64,000 bases of DNA. Source: Siansivirga zeaxanthinifaciens CC-SAMT-1. GTDB lineage: Bacteria; Bacteroidota; Bacteroidia; Flavobacteriales; Flavobacteriaceae. The notes beneath the pieces were generated by a model that was given only the letters and a program-made list of their open reading frames with translations, had not been told where the DNA came from and made no database searches. The stretch lies in contig NZ_CP007202.1 in NCBI RefSeq assembly GCF_000941055.1, forward strand, positions 616,001 to 680,000, written 5' to 3'. This document shows, one piece after another, positions 1-9,538 of this stretch (the first letter of the stretch is position 1; each line of letters opens with the position of its first letter). The translations under genes and the position numbers were made by a program.

Positions 1-481
1 CTCTTATCATGGGGCTTCCACCACCTTGCTGACTCTTTTGCACATAAACATAACCCGTATTTTCTAGTACATCTGCACTTGTTTGAGAATTTGCAAACTG
101 AATATTGGAAGCGTTTAAACTCACTATTTTTTGAGGTATATCTATTTTATTTTGTGCAAATTTTGATGCCGATATAACAATTTCATATAAATCTTCTGTA
201 TTTGATTCTAAGTAGACCTTATTTGTTTGTCCTAGTTTTAATTTTGTGGTTGTTTTTAAAACGTGCGAAAGATGTTTGAAAAAAATTAATTCTGTGTTTG
301 AAAATTCAGATAACGAGGCCTCTCCCAAAAAATTAGTGACTACGCTTTTAGATTTATCGACATTATAAATGGCAACCCCAACAACAGGCTCGTTTGATTG
401 TTTATTTAAAACTTTAATATTTTGAGAAAAACTAAAATTTGAAATACAGAATAACAATAAAACTGAGAAAATTATCTTCAT
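1..481 (-). CDS. TonB-dependent receptor, N-terminal part (gene runs off the window)
   Basis: The reading frame starts at ATG 481-479 and is open to the window edge, giving about 160 residues. A signal peptide ends near FSFSQ. It is followed by a carboxypeptidase-regulatory-like beta domain (NEPVVGVAIYN, ISASKF) and the start of a TonB plug (ADVLENTGYVYVQKSQQGG, SPMIR). This order is typical of Bacteroidota outer-membrane receptors that import large substrates with TonB energy. The start lies 2 bp after the recO stop, so it is probably the third gene of a porZ-like/recO/receptor operon. The substrate cannot be told because the barrel is outside the window. Confidence 0.85.
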   Translation of the reverse strand, partial: MKIIFSVLLLFCISNFSFSQNIKVLNKQSNEPVVGVAIYNVDKSKSVVTNFLGEASLSEFSNTELIFFKHLSHVLKTTTKLKLGQTNKVYLESNTEDLYEIVISASKFAQNKIDIPQKIVSLNASNIQFANSQTSADVLENTGYVYVQKSQQGGGSPMIR

Positions 482-483
482 TA

Positions 484-1203
484 CTAGTTAAAAACTTGAT
501 TAAAAATAGATAATGATTTAGGTGTTTTAAAACTTCCTAAATGTAACTCAAAATAAAGCAACATCGTGTTTAAAAAAGTTTGTCGTTGTTTTGAGTTTAT
601 CTTTATTTCTGATAATGCATCAAATGTTGTGCCTAATAAGGTTTTTAACAAGGTTAAATTTTCTCCCGAGATACAGTATTTATCGTACGCATCCATGTCA
701 AATCGGCCTTCTTTCAAATTAAAAAAAGGATAATCTATATCATTTGTATCGGGGTAGAAACCAAGATATTTTGTAAGATTCAATAAAAACAACAAATGAA
801 AATTTGAATAATCATCTTGTGCATCAAGCCATAAAAGAGCCGTTTCTAAATAACTAAAAAGTTGTTCGTTTTGTTCTTCTTCCTGCAAGGAACTGGCTAA
901 TACTTCAGACAAAAACATAACTATAGAACCCTTTAAAACATTAGAATGTAAACTCGAATAAATGATGCTAAGCTTAGTCTCTTTTACCGTTTGTAACGAT
1001 CTACTTTCTTTAAAATCTATAATTAATTGTAATTGTGAAAGCAACTGATAATAGGCTACTTTGGTGGTAGATTTGCTGTTTTTAAAAACACCTCGCAATA
1101 TAAAACTTACAACACCTTTTTCATTGGTGTAACATTTAACAATTAAATCGTTATCCCTAAATTTTAATCTGGAAAGAACTATAGCATTGGTAGTAATTAG
1201 CAT
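484..1203 (-). CDS. recO: DNA repair protein RecO
   Basis: The 239 aa product has the RecO pattern: an N-terminal OB-fold beginning with TNAIVLSRLKFRDNDLIVKCYT and FILRGV, then an alpha-helical C-terminal half. RecO acts with RecR to load RecA on SSB-coated single-stranded DNA during gap repair. Length fits the family. The start codon overlaps the stop of the upstream porZ-like gene in a TAATG arrangement, which suggests translational coupling. Recognised by family resemblance; I see no truncation. Confidence 0.93.
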   Translation of the reverse strand: MLITTNAIVLSRLKFRDNDLIVKCYTNEKGVVSFILRGVFKNSKSTTKVAYYQLLSQLQLIIDFKESRSLQTVKETKLSIIYSSLHSNVLKGSIVMFLSEVLASSLQEEEQNEQLFSYLETALLWLDAQDDYSNFHLLFLLNLTKYLGFYPDTNDIDYPFFNLKEGRFDMDAYDKYCISGENLTLLKTLLGTTFDALSEIKINSKQRQTFLNTMLLYFELHLGSFKTPKSLSIFNQVFN

Positions 1204-3554
1204 TATCTAACAACCATAATTTTTAAAACCTTTGTTTCGAATGAATCCAAATCTGAAAGCATTACTAAATACACCCCTGAAGCCACCACATTATTAGCCA
1301 TATTTTTTCCGTTCCAATAAGCAGTTCCTCCATCTATTTCAAGATTATAACCACTGTATCGTTGGTTTGTTCTCGATTGTGCCTCGGCAACCAAATTGCC
1401 CTCAATATCTGTTATTTTAATATTGATGTTTTCTGAAATATTTTTAATTTTAATTTTGTCGTCTACAATATTAAATTTTGGCCTCACCGGATTTGGATAT
1501 GCAAATACACTATCTAAGGTTTCTAAAGGACCAGAACCACCAGATTGAAAGGAAACTAAACCGCGTGTGGTTGCAATATAAACTGTACCGTTATTTTCAT
1601 TTATAGAAATATCTCGAATACTGTTTGAAGGCAAAGGTGAATTATCTGTGGTAAAATGATAAATGGTTTTTTGCCCATCTGATGAGAAGTAAAACAAACC
1701 GGAATCTGTGGTGCCAATCCATTTATTGTTAGAACCATCTACTTTTATATCTGAAATATATTGCTGAAATAATAATTCTTTAGCAATTCCGTCTTCAGAA
1801 ATAATAATTTCATCTACACTTAAATCATCATCAAATATATTTGAAGTATTATACAAAACCCTTAAACCCTTTACAGTTCCTATCCAAAGTTGATTTCGCT
1901 TGTCTAATGCCAAAGCAGAAACTGTAGTTGAGGGCATGTTTTGATCTTCACTAAAAACAGCTTTAATTACGGTGTTTCCATTACTTTCATTAAATCCAAT
2001 AACTCCATAATCGTAGCCAGCAGCAACCCATTTTGTTTGATTGTTATCTATTACAATATCTGCAAATCCATTGTTATCAAACGCATCTGGAATAATAGCA
2101 TCTAAAGTATACGATTTCCATTGTTTGTTAGAAGGATTAAAAGATTTCAATTGATTTACAATTAACCCAGAGGTAATCCACAATAGCCCATTACTATCGA
2201 AAGTTGATGCACCAACACGAACATCTATATAGTTAGGATTGTTTGGTAATACTAAAGATTCTAACCCGCTATTGGTTTGATTATATAGAAATGTGGGTAT
2301 TTCATCGTTTATTTCTAACATACCGTTAAAAAACGAACTAATAAAGACTTGTTTATTATCTAACGGATTAATACTTATGTAATTTAAGCTTCTTGCCCCT
2401 AATACGTCTTCATAAGGGGTGTTTTGCCATGCATTATTTATTAAATGACTGATACCTCTTCTATGAGGGCCTCCACCTGTATATGGATTGTAAAACTCAT
2501 CATATTCTCCAAAAGTAACCCATAGACCTCTGGCATCTGTTTGAATTCTAAATGGGGTATTTAAAAGTGGTCCATCAGGATGAATCTCTTCAAAAGTTAT
2601 GGGGCTTAAAAGTGATGTTTTTAAAACACCAAAAATTTTAGTCCCAATATAAAGCTGTTCGTTTAAAATAGTTGAAGAGGTGTAATCGGTAACAAAATTG
2701 GGATCTTTATCGACTTTCGACACTAGATTAAAATTGGTATCGTAAACAAATACATTATTTTTTGTGGTAACAATTAAATTATCTGTAACCGATTTAACAT
2801 CTAATGGGACGTCTGGGAATAAAAACAATTCGGTTAGTGTTTTATCGACTACTTTATAAATTCTTCTATTCGTTCTAATAGCATATAAATTATCATTTTG
2901 AGCTTCAATAGACAAAAAATTGCCAGTTGTTACCAACTCCCAATTATTAAAATCGACTAAATTAGTACTGCTTACAGGCGCTCTTCTAATTCCACTATTT
3001 GAAGTTGAAGCATAAATATAATCTTGATAAATTGTGGTTTGATTTATAACAAGTTGTGAGCCTGCATTTCCTATAAAATAAGTGTCTCCAAATTCTAATC
3101 GTTCTAAATTGAAAACAGAGATGCCGTAATTGGTCGATATGTAAATTAAATTTCCAAAGGCGTTAAAATGATTTATTCTTTTTTGCGTTGGAGGAATCGT
3201 TGGTTTGTCAATAATATCAACAATTGTTAAAACATTTGTATCGTTATCGAAAACTATTTCAATTAATCCATTTTCATATCCAACCACAAGAAGTTGATAA
3301 GTTTCACTGTAATAAATCGTTGAAATTGTTTCACCAGATAAACCATTAATTGTTGTAATCTGTTCAATTTCATTGGAATTTACATCTAAACTAAAAATAG
3401 CATTTTCTGATGCACCGTAAATTTTAGTGGTGCTTTGCGTCACTTTTTTTATGTTAAAAAAAGAAAAATGACCTTCCCATAACGCGGAATAATCTTGACC
3501 AAATTGCATTAAAGGCAACAGGCAAATAATAATTACAATTAGTTTTTTAAACAT
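1203..3554 (-). CDS. porZ: PorZ-like two-propeller surface protein with T9SS sorting domain
   Basis: This 783 aa protein has a signal peptide (LLPLMQFGQ) and many short beta-propeller blades of the two-component-regulator-propeller kind (for example GLWVTFGEYDEF, LLWITSGL, KWVAAGYDYGV, QLWIGTVKGLRVL, KWIGTTDSGLF). It ends in a type A T9SS C-terminal domain (FAYPNPVRP to GVYLVMLSD and KVLKIMVVR). Two propellers plus a sorting domain is the architecture of PorZ, a surface component of the type IX secretion machinery, and a recO neighbour fits what I recall for flavobacteria. A generic propeller protein secreted by T9SS is the alternative. The gene overlaps recO by one base. Confidence 0.7.
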   Translation of the reverse strand: MFKKLIVIIICLLPLMQFGQDYSALWEGHFSFFNIKKVTQSTTKIYGASENAIFSLDVNSNEIEQITTINGLSGETISTIYYSETYQLLVVGYENGLIEIVFDNDTNVLTIVDIIDKPTIPPTQKRINHFNAFGNLIYISTNYGISVFNLERLEFGDTYFIGNAGSQLVINQTTIYQDYIYASTSNSGIRRAPVSSTNLVDFNNWELVTTGNFLSIEAQNDNLYAIRTNRRIYKVVDKTLTELFLFPDVPLDVKSVTDNLIVTTKNNVFVYDTNFNLVSKVDKDPNFVTDYTSSTILNEQLYIGTKIFGVLKTSLLSPITFEEIHPDGPLLNTPFRIQTDARGLWVTFGEYDEFYNPYTGGGPHRRGISHLINNAWQNTPYEDVLGARSLNYISINPLDNKQVFISSFFNGMLEINDEIPTFLYNQTNSGLESLVLPNNPNYIDVRVGASTFDSNGLLWITSGLIVNQLKSFNPSNKQWKSYTLDAIIPDAFDNNGFADIVIDNNQTKWVAAGYDYGVIGFNESNGNTVIKAVFSEDQNMPSTTVSALALDKRNQLWIGTVKGLRVLYNTSNIFDDDLSVDEIIISEDGIAKELLFQQYISDIKVDGSNNKWIGTTDSGLFYFSSDGQKTIYHFTTDNSPLPSNSIRDISINENNGTVYIATTRGLVSFQSGGSGPLETLDSVFAYPNPVRPKFNIVDDKIKIKNISENINIKITDIEGNLVAEAQSRTNQRYSGYNLEIDGGTAYWNGKNMANNVVASGVYLVMLSDLDSFETKVLKIMVVR

Positions 3555-3625
3555 AGTTGCGTTTTAAATATTCAAATATATTTATAACTAACGAGTTTTT
3601 ACTTCAAAATAATATATATATAAAC

Positions 3626-3659
3626 AAAAAAGCTTTCTATATTTTTTAGAAAGCTTTTT
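3626..3659 (-). terminator. Rho-independent terminator after gdhA
   Basis: An inverted repeat of about 13 bp (AAAAAAGCTTTCTA and TAGAAAGCTTTTT) with a 7-base loop is flanked by A/T runs. It lies 22 bp past the gdhA stop and upstream of the porZ-like gene on the same strand, so it separates the two transcripts. Confidence 0.8.
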
Positions 3660-3680
3660 AAATATTAAGTGTTTTAAACT

Positions 3681-5024
3681 TTAAACAATTCCTTGAGCTA
3701 ACATGGCATCGGCCACTTTAACAAAGCCTGCAATGTTTGCGCCTTTTACATAGTCGATATAACCATCTTCATCTTTTCCATATTCGATACAAGATTGATG
3801 AATATCTGCCATAATTTCTTTAAGTTTACTATCTACTTCTTCTCTAGACCATTTATATCTTAAAGAGTTTTGAGTCATTTCTAAACCTGAAGTTGCCACA
3901 CCACCAGCATTTGAAGCCTTACCTGGAGCAAATAAAATTTTAGCTTCATGGAAAAGTTTAATAGCCTCTTTGGTAGATGGCATATTAGCGCCTTCACTAA
4001 CACAAATACACCCATTATCTAATAGCATTTTAGCATCTTCTTCATGCAGTTCATTTTGTGTTGCACATGGTAAGGCTATATCACATTTTACTTCCCAAGG
4101 AGTTTTTCCTTCAAAGAATTTTGCATTTGGATATTTATTCAAATATTCGCTAATTCTAACACGTTTCACATTTTTTAACTCCATAACATGAGCTAGTTTT
4201 TCTGCATCAATACCTGCTTCATCATAAATATAACCTGAAGAATCTGAAAGTGTTAAAACTTTACCACCAAGTTGTATTGTTTTTTCTGCTGCATATTGAG
4301 CCACATTTCCCGAACCTGAAATAACCACGTTTTTACCATCGAAACTATCGCCTTTAGTTGACAACATTTGTTGTGCAAAATACACATTACCATATCCTGT
4401 AGCTTCTGGTCTAATAAGTGATCCTCCCCAAGACAAACCTTTGCCTGTTAGAACCCCAGTAAACTCATTTTTTAATTTTTTGTACATTCCAAATAAAAAG
4501 CCTATTTCTCTGGCACCTACACCAATATCGCCCGCAGGGACATCGGTACTTGGGCCAATATGTCTAAATAACTCACTCATAAAGGCATGACAAAAACGCA
4601 TTATTTCGTTATCACTTTTACCTTTGGGATCGAAGTCACTTCCACCCTTTCCGCCACCCATTGGCAAAGTAGTTAGGCTGTTTTTAAATACTTGTTCGAA
4701 GGCTAAAAACTTTAAAATACTCATATTTACCGTTGGATGAAAACGTAAACCGCCTTTGTATGGTCCAATTGCAGAGTTCATTTGTATTCTATAACCTCTA
4801 TTTACCTGTATTTCTCCTGCATCATCTACCCAACAAACTCTAAAAGTTATAACACGTTCTGGTTCGACCATTCTTAATAAAATATTCTTACCATAATAAA
4901 TATCGTGTTTAACAATATATGGTATTACAGTTTCTGCAACTTCCTCTACAGCTTGTAAAAATTCTGGCTCGTTAGCGTTTCGCTCTTTAACCAGATCTAA
5001 AAATGCTTCAATATTTGTTTTCAT
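3681..5024 (-). CDS. gdhA: Glutamate dehydrogenase (probably NADP-specific)
   Basis: This 447 aa enzyme interconverts 2-oxoglutarate plus ammonium and glutamate in the cytosol. The catalytic-lysine region PMGGGKGGSDFDPKG, the PAGDIGVGAREIGFLFG segment and the dinucleotide-binding SGSGNVAQYAAEK are intact, and the length equals that of hexameric NADP-type bacterial GdhA. The coenzyme assignment rests on overall type, not on a tested residue. It is transcribed alone: a terminator follows it, and the 277 bp upstream region holds a CAAAATTA (-7 box on the minus strand, 5148-5155) without a clear -33. Confidence 0.95.
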   Translation of the reverse strand: MKTNIEAFLDLVKERNANEPEFLQAVEEVAETVIPYIVKHDIYYGKNILLRMVEPERVITFRVCWVDDAGEIQVNRGYRIQMNSAIGPYKGGLRFHPTVNMSILKFLAFEQVFKNSLTTLPMGGGKGGSDFDPKGKSDNEIMRFCHAFMSELFRHIGPSTDVPAGDIGVGAREIGFLFGMYKKLKNEFTGVLTGKGLSWGGSLIRPEATGYGNVYFAQQMLSTKGDSFDGKNVVISGSGNVAQYAAEKTIQLGGKVLTLSDSSGYIYDEAGIDAEKLAHVMELKNVKRVRISEYLNKYPNAKFFEGKTPWEVKCDIALPCATQNELHEEDAKMLLDNGCICVSEGANMPSTKEAIKLFHEAKILFAPGKASNAGGVATSGLEMTQNSLRYKWSREEVDSKLKEIMADIHQSCIEYGKDEDGYIDYVKGANIAGFVKVADAMLAQGIV

Positions 5025-5235
5025 TTATGTAAAATATAATTATTTGTAAATAATATCGTTCAAAAAAATAAAGTGCTTTATTGAAGATTCATCTAAACTA
5101 TAAAACGTCAAAAAAACACTTAAATTATTAAATACTTAATATAAGGACAAAATTATATTTTATTTATAAAAAAATAGTTATTATTTTCATAATTATTCAT
5201 TAAATATTTTAAGAATTCGCTACCATTTTTAATAG

Positions 5236-5266
5236 TTTGTTTCTTAGTTGAGCTTTTATATATTTG
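5236..5266 (+). promoter_or_regulatory. Bacteroidota sigma-A-type promoter
   Basis: TTTG at 5236-5239 and TATATTTG at 5259-5266 are separated by 19 bp, which matches the TTTG-N17-23-TAnnTTTG consensus. It lies 36 bp before the ATG of the 270 aa outer-membrane protein gene. Confidence 0.75.
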
Positions 5267-5301
5267 TTTTTGTAATTTGCCTCAGTTAACAAAATCCTAT
5301 T

Positions 5302-6114
5302 ATGCTCAACTTTAACCGTTTAGCCTCATTAAGCTGCTTGTTATTAATTAACTTCGCCGCACACTCGCAACTTGGATTTTCTCATGAAATTGGTGTTATA
5401 GCTGGGCCTACACAGTTTAGATCGGATTTTGGAAGCAGAAATGAGGAGGAAACCAACATTGGAAATTCTGGTATTGGGATTGGGATTGTTCACTATATAA
5501 GTTTTGCATACAGTGCCGATTGTAACTGTTATACCACCGACACCTATTTTAACGATCATTTCAAATTAAGAAGTGAGATATCCTGGAATAAAACCAATTT
5601 AGACCATCATGGTTTTTGGGTCGCGCCAGATAAAACAGGGATCGAATCTGATAAATTAAGAGCGCATAGCGGCGTTGCCGAAAATTTTGATATTGGCATG
5701 CAACTAGAATATTTCCCTTTAAGCATTCGGTCGTTTCAAGCATTTGCTTATCGCATTGCTCCTTTTGTTAGCTTTGGAGTGCATTACACCTCTTTTAACC
5801 CTAAAGCCAAAACTACTTACGGTACCGGAGATGTTTTTAATCCGAATGATATTTATTTTGGTTGGACACAAAACTACGTGCCAGGCGTAACAGAATACCC
5901 TATAAACATTGATGGAGGCAGCACTTGGTCTGTTGTAGGTAGCATTGGCGCAAGATACAAATTAGGCGTTCTATCTGATTTAATGCTTGATTTAAGATGG
6001 CAATACTACTTTAGTGACTGGATTGATGGTTTAGACCATAACTGGCAAAATTACGATAGAAAAAACGATTGGCTTATCTGGCTTAATGTTGGCTACATTT
6101 ATTATTTAGATTAA
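5302..6114 (+). CDS. Outer-membrane beta-barrel protein, THC0290_0291-like
   Basis: This 270 aa protein has a signal peptide ending near FAAHSQ and then alternating beta strands rich in aromatic residues. Characteristic segments are LGFSHEIGVIAGPTQFRSDFG, NCYTTDTYFNDHFKLR and a C-terminal barrel closing with WLIWLNVGYIYYLD. I recall this set as the flavobacterial THC0290_0291 family; its function is unknown and it is probably a small outer-membrane barrel. A good consensus promoter precedes it and a lipoprotein gene follows 66 bp later in the same direction. Confidence 0.75.
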   Translation: MLNFNRLASLSCLLLINFAAHSQLGFSHEIGVIAGPTQFRSDFGSRNEEETNIGNSGIGIGIVHYISFAYSADCNCYTTDTYFNDHFKLRSEISWNKTNLDHHGFWVAPDKTGIESDKLRAHSGVAENFDIGMQLEYFPLSIRSFQAFAYRIAPFVSFGVHYTSFNPKAKTTYGTGDVFNPNDIYFGWTQNYVPGVTEYPINIDGGSTWSVVGSIGARYKLGVLSDLMLDLRWQYYFSDWIDGLDHNWQNYDRKNDWLIWLNVGYIYYLD

Positions 6115-6180
6115 ATTTTCTTTTTATTTCTATCACTTCATAAAACAATAATTACCTTTAATTAAAGTTAATCTATTTCT

Positions 6181-6903
6181 ATGCAGTTTAAAAAACACAT
6201 CTTATTACTTTGTTCCTTATTGATTTTGCTTTCTTGTAAAAAAGACATTGAAATAAGCTTTACTAATATTGATGTTACAACAAAAAACAACACGTTAGTT
6301 TCCATTAACATTCCGTTCGCTCAAGGCGATGAGAATGTTTCAAAAAAAATAAATTCTGAAATCGATCAAGTTATAATTTCGGCCATAGAAATAGAAGAAC
6401 CCAATCATTCTAAATCTGAAACTATAGAAGAAAGTATTGATAGATTCAATAAAGCCTACAACGAATTTAACACTCAATTTCCCGATACCACAGGGCCATG
6501 GGAAGTACAAATTGATGGTGAAGTACTCGTTTCTAACCCCAAATTAACAAGTATTTCAATTACGTCATACACGAATACTGGTGGTGCCCATGGCAATACC
6601 AGTATAAATTTTTTAAATTTTAATTCGGTTACAGGTGAGAAACTTTCTTTGGAAGATATATTTAATGACCTACTTGCTTTTAAAAACATCGCTAAGGAAT
6701 ATTTTGACCAAGCTATAAAGGATAAAAATGGGCTCTTTAATCCAGAGACATTTGAACTTCCAGAAAATATTGGGTTTACAAAAGAAGGTGTTATACTGCT
6801 TTACAATTCTTATGAAATCGCACCTTATTCTACGGGTATTATAGAATTTACAATACCCATAGAAAAGATATCTAAGCTCTTAGCTATTAATAGCACGAAT
6901 TAA
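6181..6903 (+). CDS. DUF3298/DUF4163 (RsiV/PdaC-like) lipoprotein
   Basis: The 240 aa product starts with a lipoprotein signal (LLILLSCKK). The body has the layout of DUF4163 plus DUF3298 proteins: VSINIPFAQGDENVSKKINSEI, a middle SITSYTNTGGAHGNTSINFLNFN block, then GVILLYNSYEIAPYSTGIIEFTIP. In RsiV this module binds lysozyme and in PdaC it accompanies a deacetylase, so a peptidoglycan- or sugar-binding role is possible but unproven here. Its last 24 bases overlap the 3' end of the convergent DinB-like gene. Confidence 0.8.
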   Translation: MQFKKHILLLCSLLILLSCKKDIEISFTNIDVTTKNNTLVSINIPFAQGDENVSKKINSEIDQVIISAIEIEEPNHSKSETIEESIDRFNKAYNEFNTQFPDTTGPWEVQIDGEVLVSNPKLTSISITSYTNTGGAHGNTSINFLNFNSVTGEKLSLEDIFNDLLAFKNIAKEYFDQAIKDKNGLFNPETFELPENIGFTKEGVILLYNSYEIAPYSTGIIEFTIPIEKISKLLAINSTN

Positions 6904-7344
6904 AGCCATAACATAGCCATAATGCATACCTTCATGAAATGAAACAAATTGAAGTGCTTCATCTATGGTATGTAATGTATTTCCTGTTGTAGAAACAGTA
7001 TAGGTATTATAAGTTTTAAACAGTCCATTGTTATAGTCTTCCTTAAGTTGTTCTATGGTAGAAAACAATAACGCTTTAATGGTTTCAACTTCTTCCTCGC
7101 ATGTATGGCCGTCTGGTTTCGACCCTTTACAGAATTTAGCAATTAGCTCATCGCTTACCATCATTGGTAAGCCAGACAATTTATAACACAGTAATTGTTG
7201 GGTAACAACAATATGTCCTATATTCCAAATAATATTATTGTTGAAACCTTCTGGTATTTTATTTAAATCTTCTAAAGAAATAGTATCTAAATATTCTTTA
7301 AAAAACTTTCTAGTATTTGGTAAAATTTCTAATGTAAAAGACAT
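6880..7344 (-). CDS. DinB-superfamily four-helix metal protein
   Basis: This 154 aa protein has the DinB histidine pattern: NIIWNIGHIVVTQQLLCYKL in the second helix and FHEGMHYGYVMALIRAI near the C-terminus. These histidines usually bind a divalent metal. Relatives include thiol-dependent transferases and stress proteins; the substrate is not evident. It converges on the DUF3298 lipoprotein gene with a 24 bp overlap of 3' ends. Confidence 0.85.
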   Translation of the reverse strand: MSFTLEILPNTRKFFKEYLDTISLEDLNKIPEGFNNNIIWNIGHIVVTQQLLCYKLSGLPMMVSDELIAKFCKGSKPDGHTCEEEVETIKALLFSTIEQLKEDYNNGLFKTYNTYTVSTTGNTLHTIDEALQFVSFHEGMHYGYVMALIRAINS

Positions 7345-7415
7345 GATTTATTTTTTTGCTAAAGATACTTTTAAATGGTTTAATTACCTTTATGATCCTT
7401 TAAATTTTATAAAAA

Positions 7416-7772
7416 ATGAAAAAAGTATACTACTTAAAAACCTGCAATACCTGCCTAAGAATTTTAAAAGAATTAAACTTACCGTCAGATTTCATTCTAC
7501 AGGATATAAAAACAGAAGAAATTACGTCGAAACAATTAGATGAAATGAAGGCTTTATCGGGGAGTTACGAGACTTTATTTAGTAAACGATCTAAACTTTA
7601 CAAAGAAATGGATCTTAAAAATCAAGATTTAGAAGAACGCGATTACAAGCATTACATTTTAGAGCATTATACCTTTTTAAGCAGACCTGTAATTATTGTT
7701 AATGATGCTATTTTTATAGGAAACTCTAAAAAAACTGTCGCCTTAGCAAGCAAGGCTATACACAGTAATTAA
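7416..7772 (+). CDS. ArsC/Spx-family thioredoxin-fold protein (intact copy)
   Basis: The 118 aa protein has an N-terminal CNTC motif (C10, C13) in a thioredoxin fold (YYLKTCNTCLRILKEL) and a C-terminal cis-Pro segment SRPVIIVNDAIFIGN, as in ArsC-like/Spx proteins. The family contains glutaredoxin-linked arsenate reductases and transcription regulators. Without an ars operon nearby arsenate reduction is unproven. From nucleotide 17 to about 34 bp past the stop it is ~95% identical to a broken second copy at 9539-11255. Confidence 0.85.
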   Translation: MKKVYYLKTCNTCLRILKELNLPSDFILQDIKTEEITSKQLDEMKALSGSYETLFSKRSKLYKEMDLKNQDLEERDYKHYILEHYTFLSRPVIIVNDAIFIGNSKKTVALASKAIHSN

Positions 7773-7806
7773 AAGCCCTTAAACTTTATTTATAATATAT
7801 TAAAAC
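7432..7806 (+). repeat. Direct repeat, copy A (most of arsC plus downstream bases)
   Basis: About 375 bp recur at 9539-9861, continuing at 11205-11255 after removal of the IS. I counted about 15 mismatches in the first ~330 bp, mostly at third codon positions. Homology starts sharply at ACTTAAAAACC and ends at TTAAAAC, just where the tRNA-Asn terminator begins in copy B. The two copies enclose the SGNH hydrolase pseudogene. Confidence 0.85.
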
Positions 7807-7874
7807 TTAAAATTTCCTAATATCAGCTTAAAATTCTATACTTTAATTACCATAAATGTAATATTAATATTGAA

Positions 7875-9389
7875 TTAATACCCCAATTGTTTTATTCTGT
7901 TTGCAACTAATGCTCCAAGTACATTATACCCATATTCATTAAAATGCACTCCATCTGCTAACAACTTGCTAGGACAATTACCCTTTAGGATATCAATTTC
8001 ATCGTTTGTTGACGCCTTTAAACCAGCGTCTTGCAAACCATATTTGTTCATATAATCGTTTAAATTGATATACTTATTCCCGAATTTATCTTGCATCAAA
8101 GATTTTAGGATTTCACTTTTGTTTTTATGAGATGTAATTACAATAAACTTATTGTGAGGCAAAAACTCGGTCATTTTCACAAAAACTTCAAAAAGCTGTT
8201 TATCATCAGTATAACCTCCATTTTGACCTATAAATATCACTTGTATGTCATCACTATAATCTCTCATTGATGAAGTATATATGTATGATTTTTTTCCCAA
8301 CTTTCGGGGGTTTCCTGAAATATTTCTTCTTAAAGTAAATTTACCATCAGGGTCATTATGTTTTTTACCTGTCCAAGCCAAAGTACATTCAATATTTTCA
8401 ATATAACACGGATTAACATGTTCTGAACCTCCTTGTAATATAGGTTGAATATCTCTGTTGTTAAGGGTTGATTTAATACCACTATCGTTTAAATCTCCTA
8501 ATTCAACAATTGAAGTATCACTAGGTATAGTTATATCAGACAAATATGCAGGAATACCTCCTTGTCTGAAGCCTATTTCTCTAACATCTTCTCCTCATAT
8601 ACCTCTTTGGATAACAGTATAATCATTACCTAATGCAGTTGAAAGTGCTAAGGCATAAGGATTCGTAAGACTATCTCCAAATAAAACAATTTTCTTACTC
8701 TTTTTTAAGTGAATTAAACTATCTGTGTATTCTTGTGCTTTTTCTAAAGTAAGCTCAATTTGAGCTTCCATATGTTTTGAAATACTATCTGCGTATTCTT
8801 GTGCTTTTTCTAAAACATGCTCACTAAGGAAATTCAAGTGCTGGAAAACTCCTCCAATTAATAGAGTTGGATTTTTTAGTTTAATACCTTCATTATTCAA
8901 TCTATGGTCTATTCTAAAATACTTAAATATTGCATTTTCGCTAATATAATCAGATAATCTTGATTTTAAAACTATAGTTTGCCATCCCTCAATAAATTTA
9001 CTTACTATTGCAATGTTAAAATTACCCTCATTTGTTCCTATTGGAATTGATATAGAATTCCCTAATGTAGCGCCTTTGGGAATAAAGACATCTACTGAAT
9101 ACAAAACAAACTCATCATTAGATGGATATGGTGACAGAAAATAAGCGAAGTTTGTTCCTTTATTTATTATCTTATCAATGCATATAACTCCATTTGATAC
9201 AGACCACACATTAATTCCTTCACCTTTATAATTTCGATATAAATCACTCCAACCGCCCCCTTGTCCTTCTTTATTAACAGTCGCAAATTTGGGGGCCTTA
9301 ATTTTATTGTTAAACAAGTTAAAATTTGAGTCTTGTGAAAAAGACAATGCATGAACAAGTAATATTATTAATGTTATTAATTTTTTCAT
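7875..9389 (-). pseudogene. SGNH/GDSL hydrolase split by a single in-frame TGA
   Basis: One frame runs from ATG 9389 to the stop at 7875 (504 codons) with only one interruption, TGA at 8597-8595, where RGI-stop-GEDVREIGF implies an original Gly codon (GGA to TGA) in SGNH block II. Upstream (264 aa): signal peptide ALSFSQ, a carbohydrate-binding-like beta region, two helical EKAQEY repeats and block I GDSL with Ser240. Downstream: GQNGG block III-like segment and DGVH with Asp/His (block V) at 479/482 of the full frame. SGNH esterases deacylate glycans or lipids. With Ser and His-Asp on separate fragments, the split product should be inactive unless the TGA is read through. Confidence 0.8.
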
Positions 9390-9538
9390 TTTGATTTATA
9401 AGCTCCTACTTTAATTAAAAATTCAATGTCAATATTTTTTAATAATTCTATCGAATAAAAAGGTTTAATTTGTAATAAAATACTTTGTTTTATTACTAAT
9501 TGCTAACTAAATATTAGAAACAAATTTAAAAAACATTA

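Noticed and set aside
7238..7543. 101-codon plus-strand frame over the DinB-like gene start and arsC
   Set aside because: Antisense to the DinB-like gene and out of frame with arsC; composition is that of a shadow frame.
7416..7772. Arsenic resistance locus
   Set aside because: Only the ArsC/Spx-type gene is present; no arsB, acr3 or arsR is near, and the family also contains non-arsenate proteins.
8595..8597. Selenocysteine or stop-codon recoding at the SGNH TGA
   Set aside because: The expected residue is Gly, I see no SECIS-like hairpin just downstream, and no sel genes are in view; a point mutation is simpler.
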